Assembly (NCBI GenBank): GCA_036745875.1
Contig: DAIOFH010000069.1
Coordinates: 1-19,975 of the forward strand
Origin: DAIOFH01 sp036745875
GTDB taxonomy: Bacteria > Planctomycetota > SZUA-567
Direction: 5' to 3'
Length of the DNA stretch: 19,975 nucleotides
The translations under genes and the position numbers were made by a program. Below the pieces are notes generated by a model. The model had not been told where the DNA came from and searched no databases. It worked only from the letters and a program-made list of their open reading frames with translations. How positions within the stretch are numbered: the first letter of the stretch is position 1; every line of letters starts with the position of its first letter. This document shows positions 19,946 to 19,975 of this stretch, one piece after another.

Positions 19946-19975
19946 ATTTTCCACTCGTCTTTTCCTCCATCGCTG

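Noticed and set aside
1..19975. CRISPR arrays, tRNA or rRNA genes, insertion sequences, phage genes, attachment sites
   Set aside because: No regularly spaced repeats, cloverleaf-like sequences, transposase or integrase motifs or flanking repeats were seen when reading both strands.

Overview
The window looks like a chromosomal stretch from an anaerobic or facultatively anaerobic bacterium with a Gram-negative type of envelope. The clues are an oxygen-sensitive class III ribonucleotide reductase with its radical-SAM activase, a second radical-SAM enzyme of the AmrS type, a periplasmic-binding-protein sugar transporter, and a FliK-like flagellar protein. No rRNA, tRNA, transposase, phage gene or CRISPR array was seen. 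I cannot place the phylum from the sequence alone.

Region 1 (12-6045, minus strand) is one sugar-uptake operon, transcribed rbsA-like ATPase, rbsC-like permease, rbsB-like binding protein, LacI-family repressor, then a phosphomannose-isomerase-like bicupin. Two palindromes with identical arms (AATGTAAA-NN-TTTACATT) lie 177 bp apart, one just downstream of the likely promoter and one next to the rbsA ribosome-binding site. They are the obvious operators for the repressor encoded in the operon.

Region 2 (6184-15648, minus strand) is a run of six closely spaced genes ending in a strong terminator. The order is nrdR, nrdD, nrdG2-type activase, a 194-residue protein made of two copies of one domain, amrS, and smc. 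In front of nrdR is a good promoter (TTGACT-16-TATTAT) carrying two NrdR-box-like palindromes exactly 31 bp apart, so NrdR probably represses itself and the reductase. The reductase is odd: it keeps its ATP-cone, catalytic-core cysteines and zinc ribbon, but the usual C-terminal glycyl-radical motif (RVxGY type) reads RVAAE.

Region 3 (15439-15812) is the divergent intergenic region. It holds the nrdR promoter, a minus-strand terminator directly upstream of it with no visible gene to terminate, and an AT-rich stretch.

Region 4 (15813-19945, plus strand) has a reduced MnmE-like GTPase with its own GNRA-loop terminator, then a secreted FecR-like-domain protein followed by a FliK-like hook-length protein, closed by another strong terminator.

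The most unusual items are the glycine-less NrdD, the tandem-domain protein sitting between two radical-SAM enzymes, and the two well-defined operator architectures.
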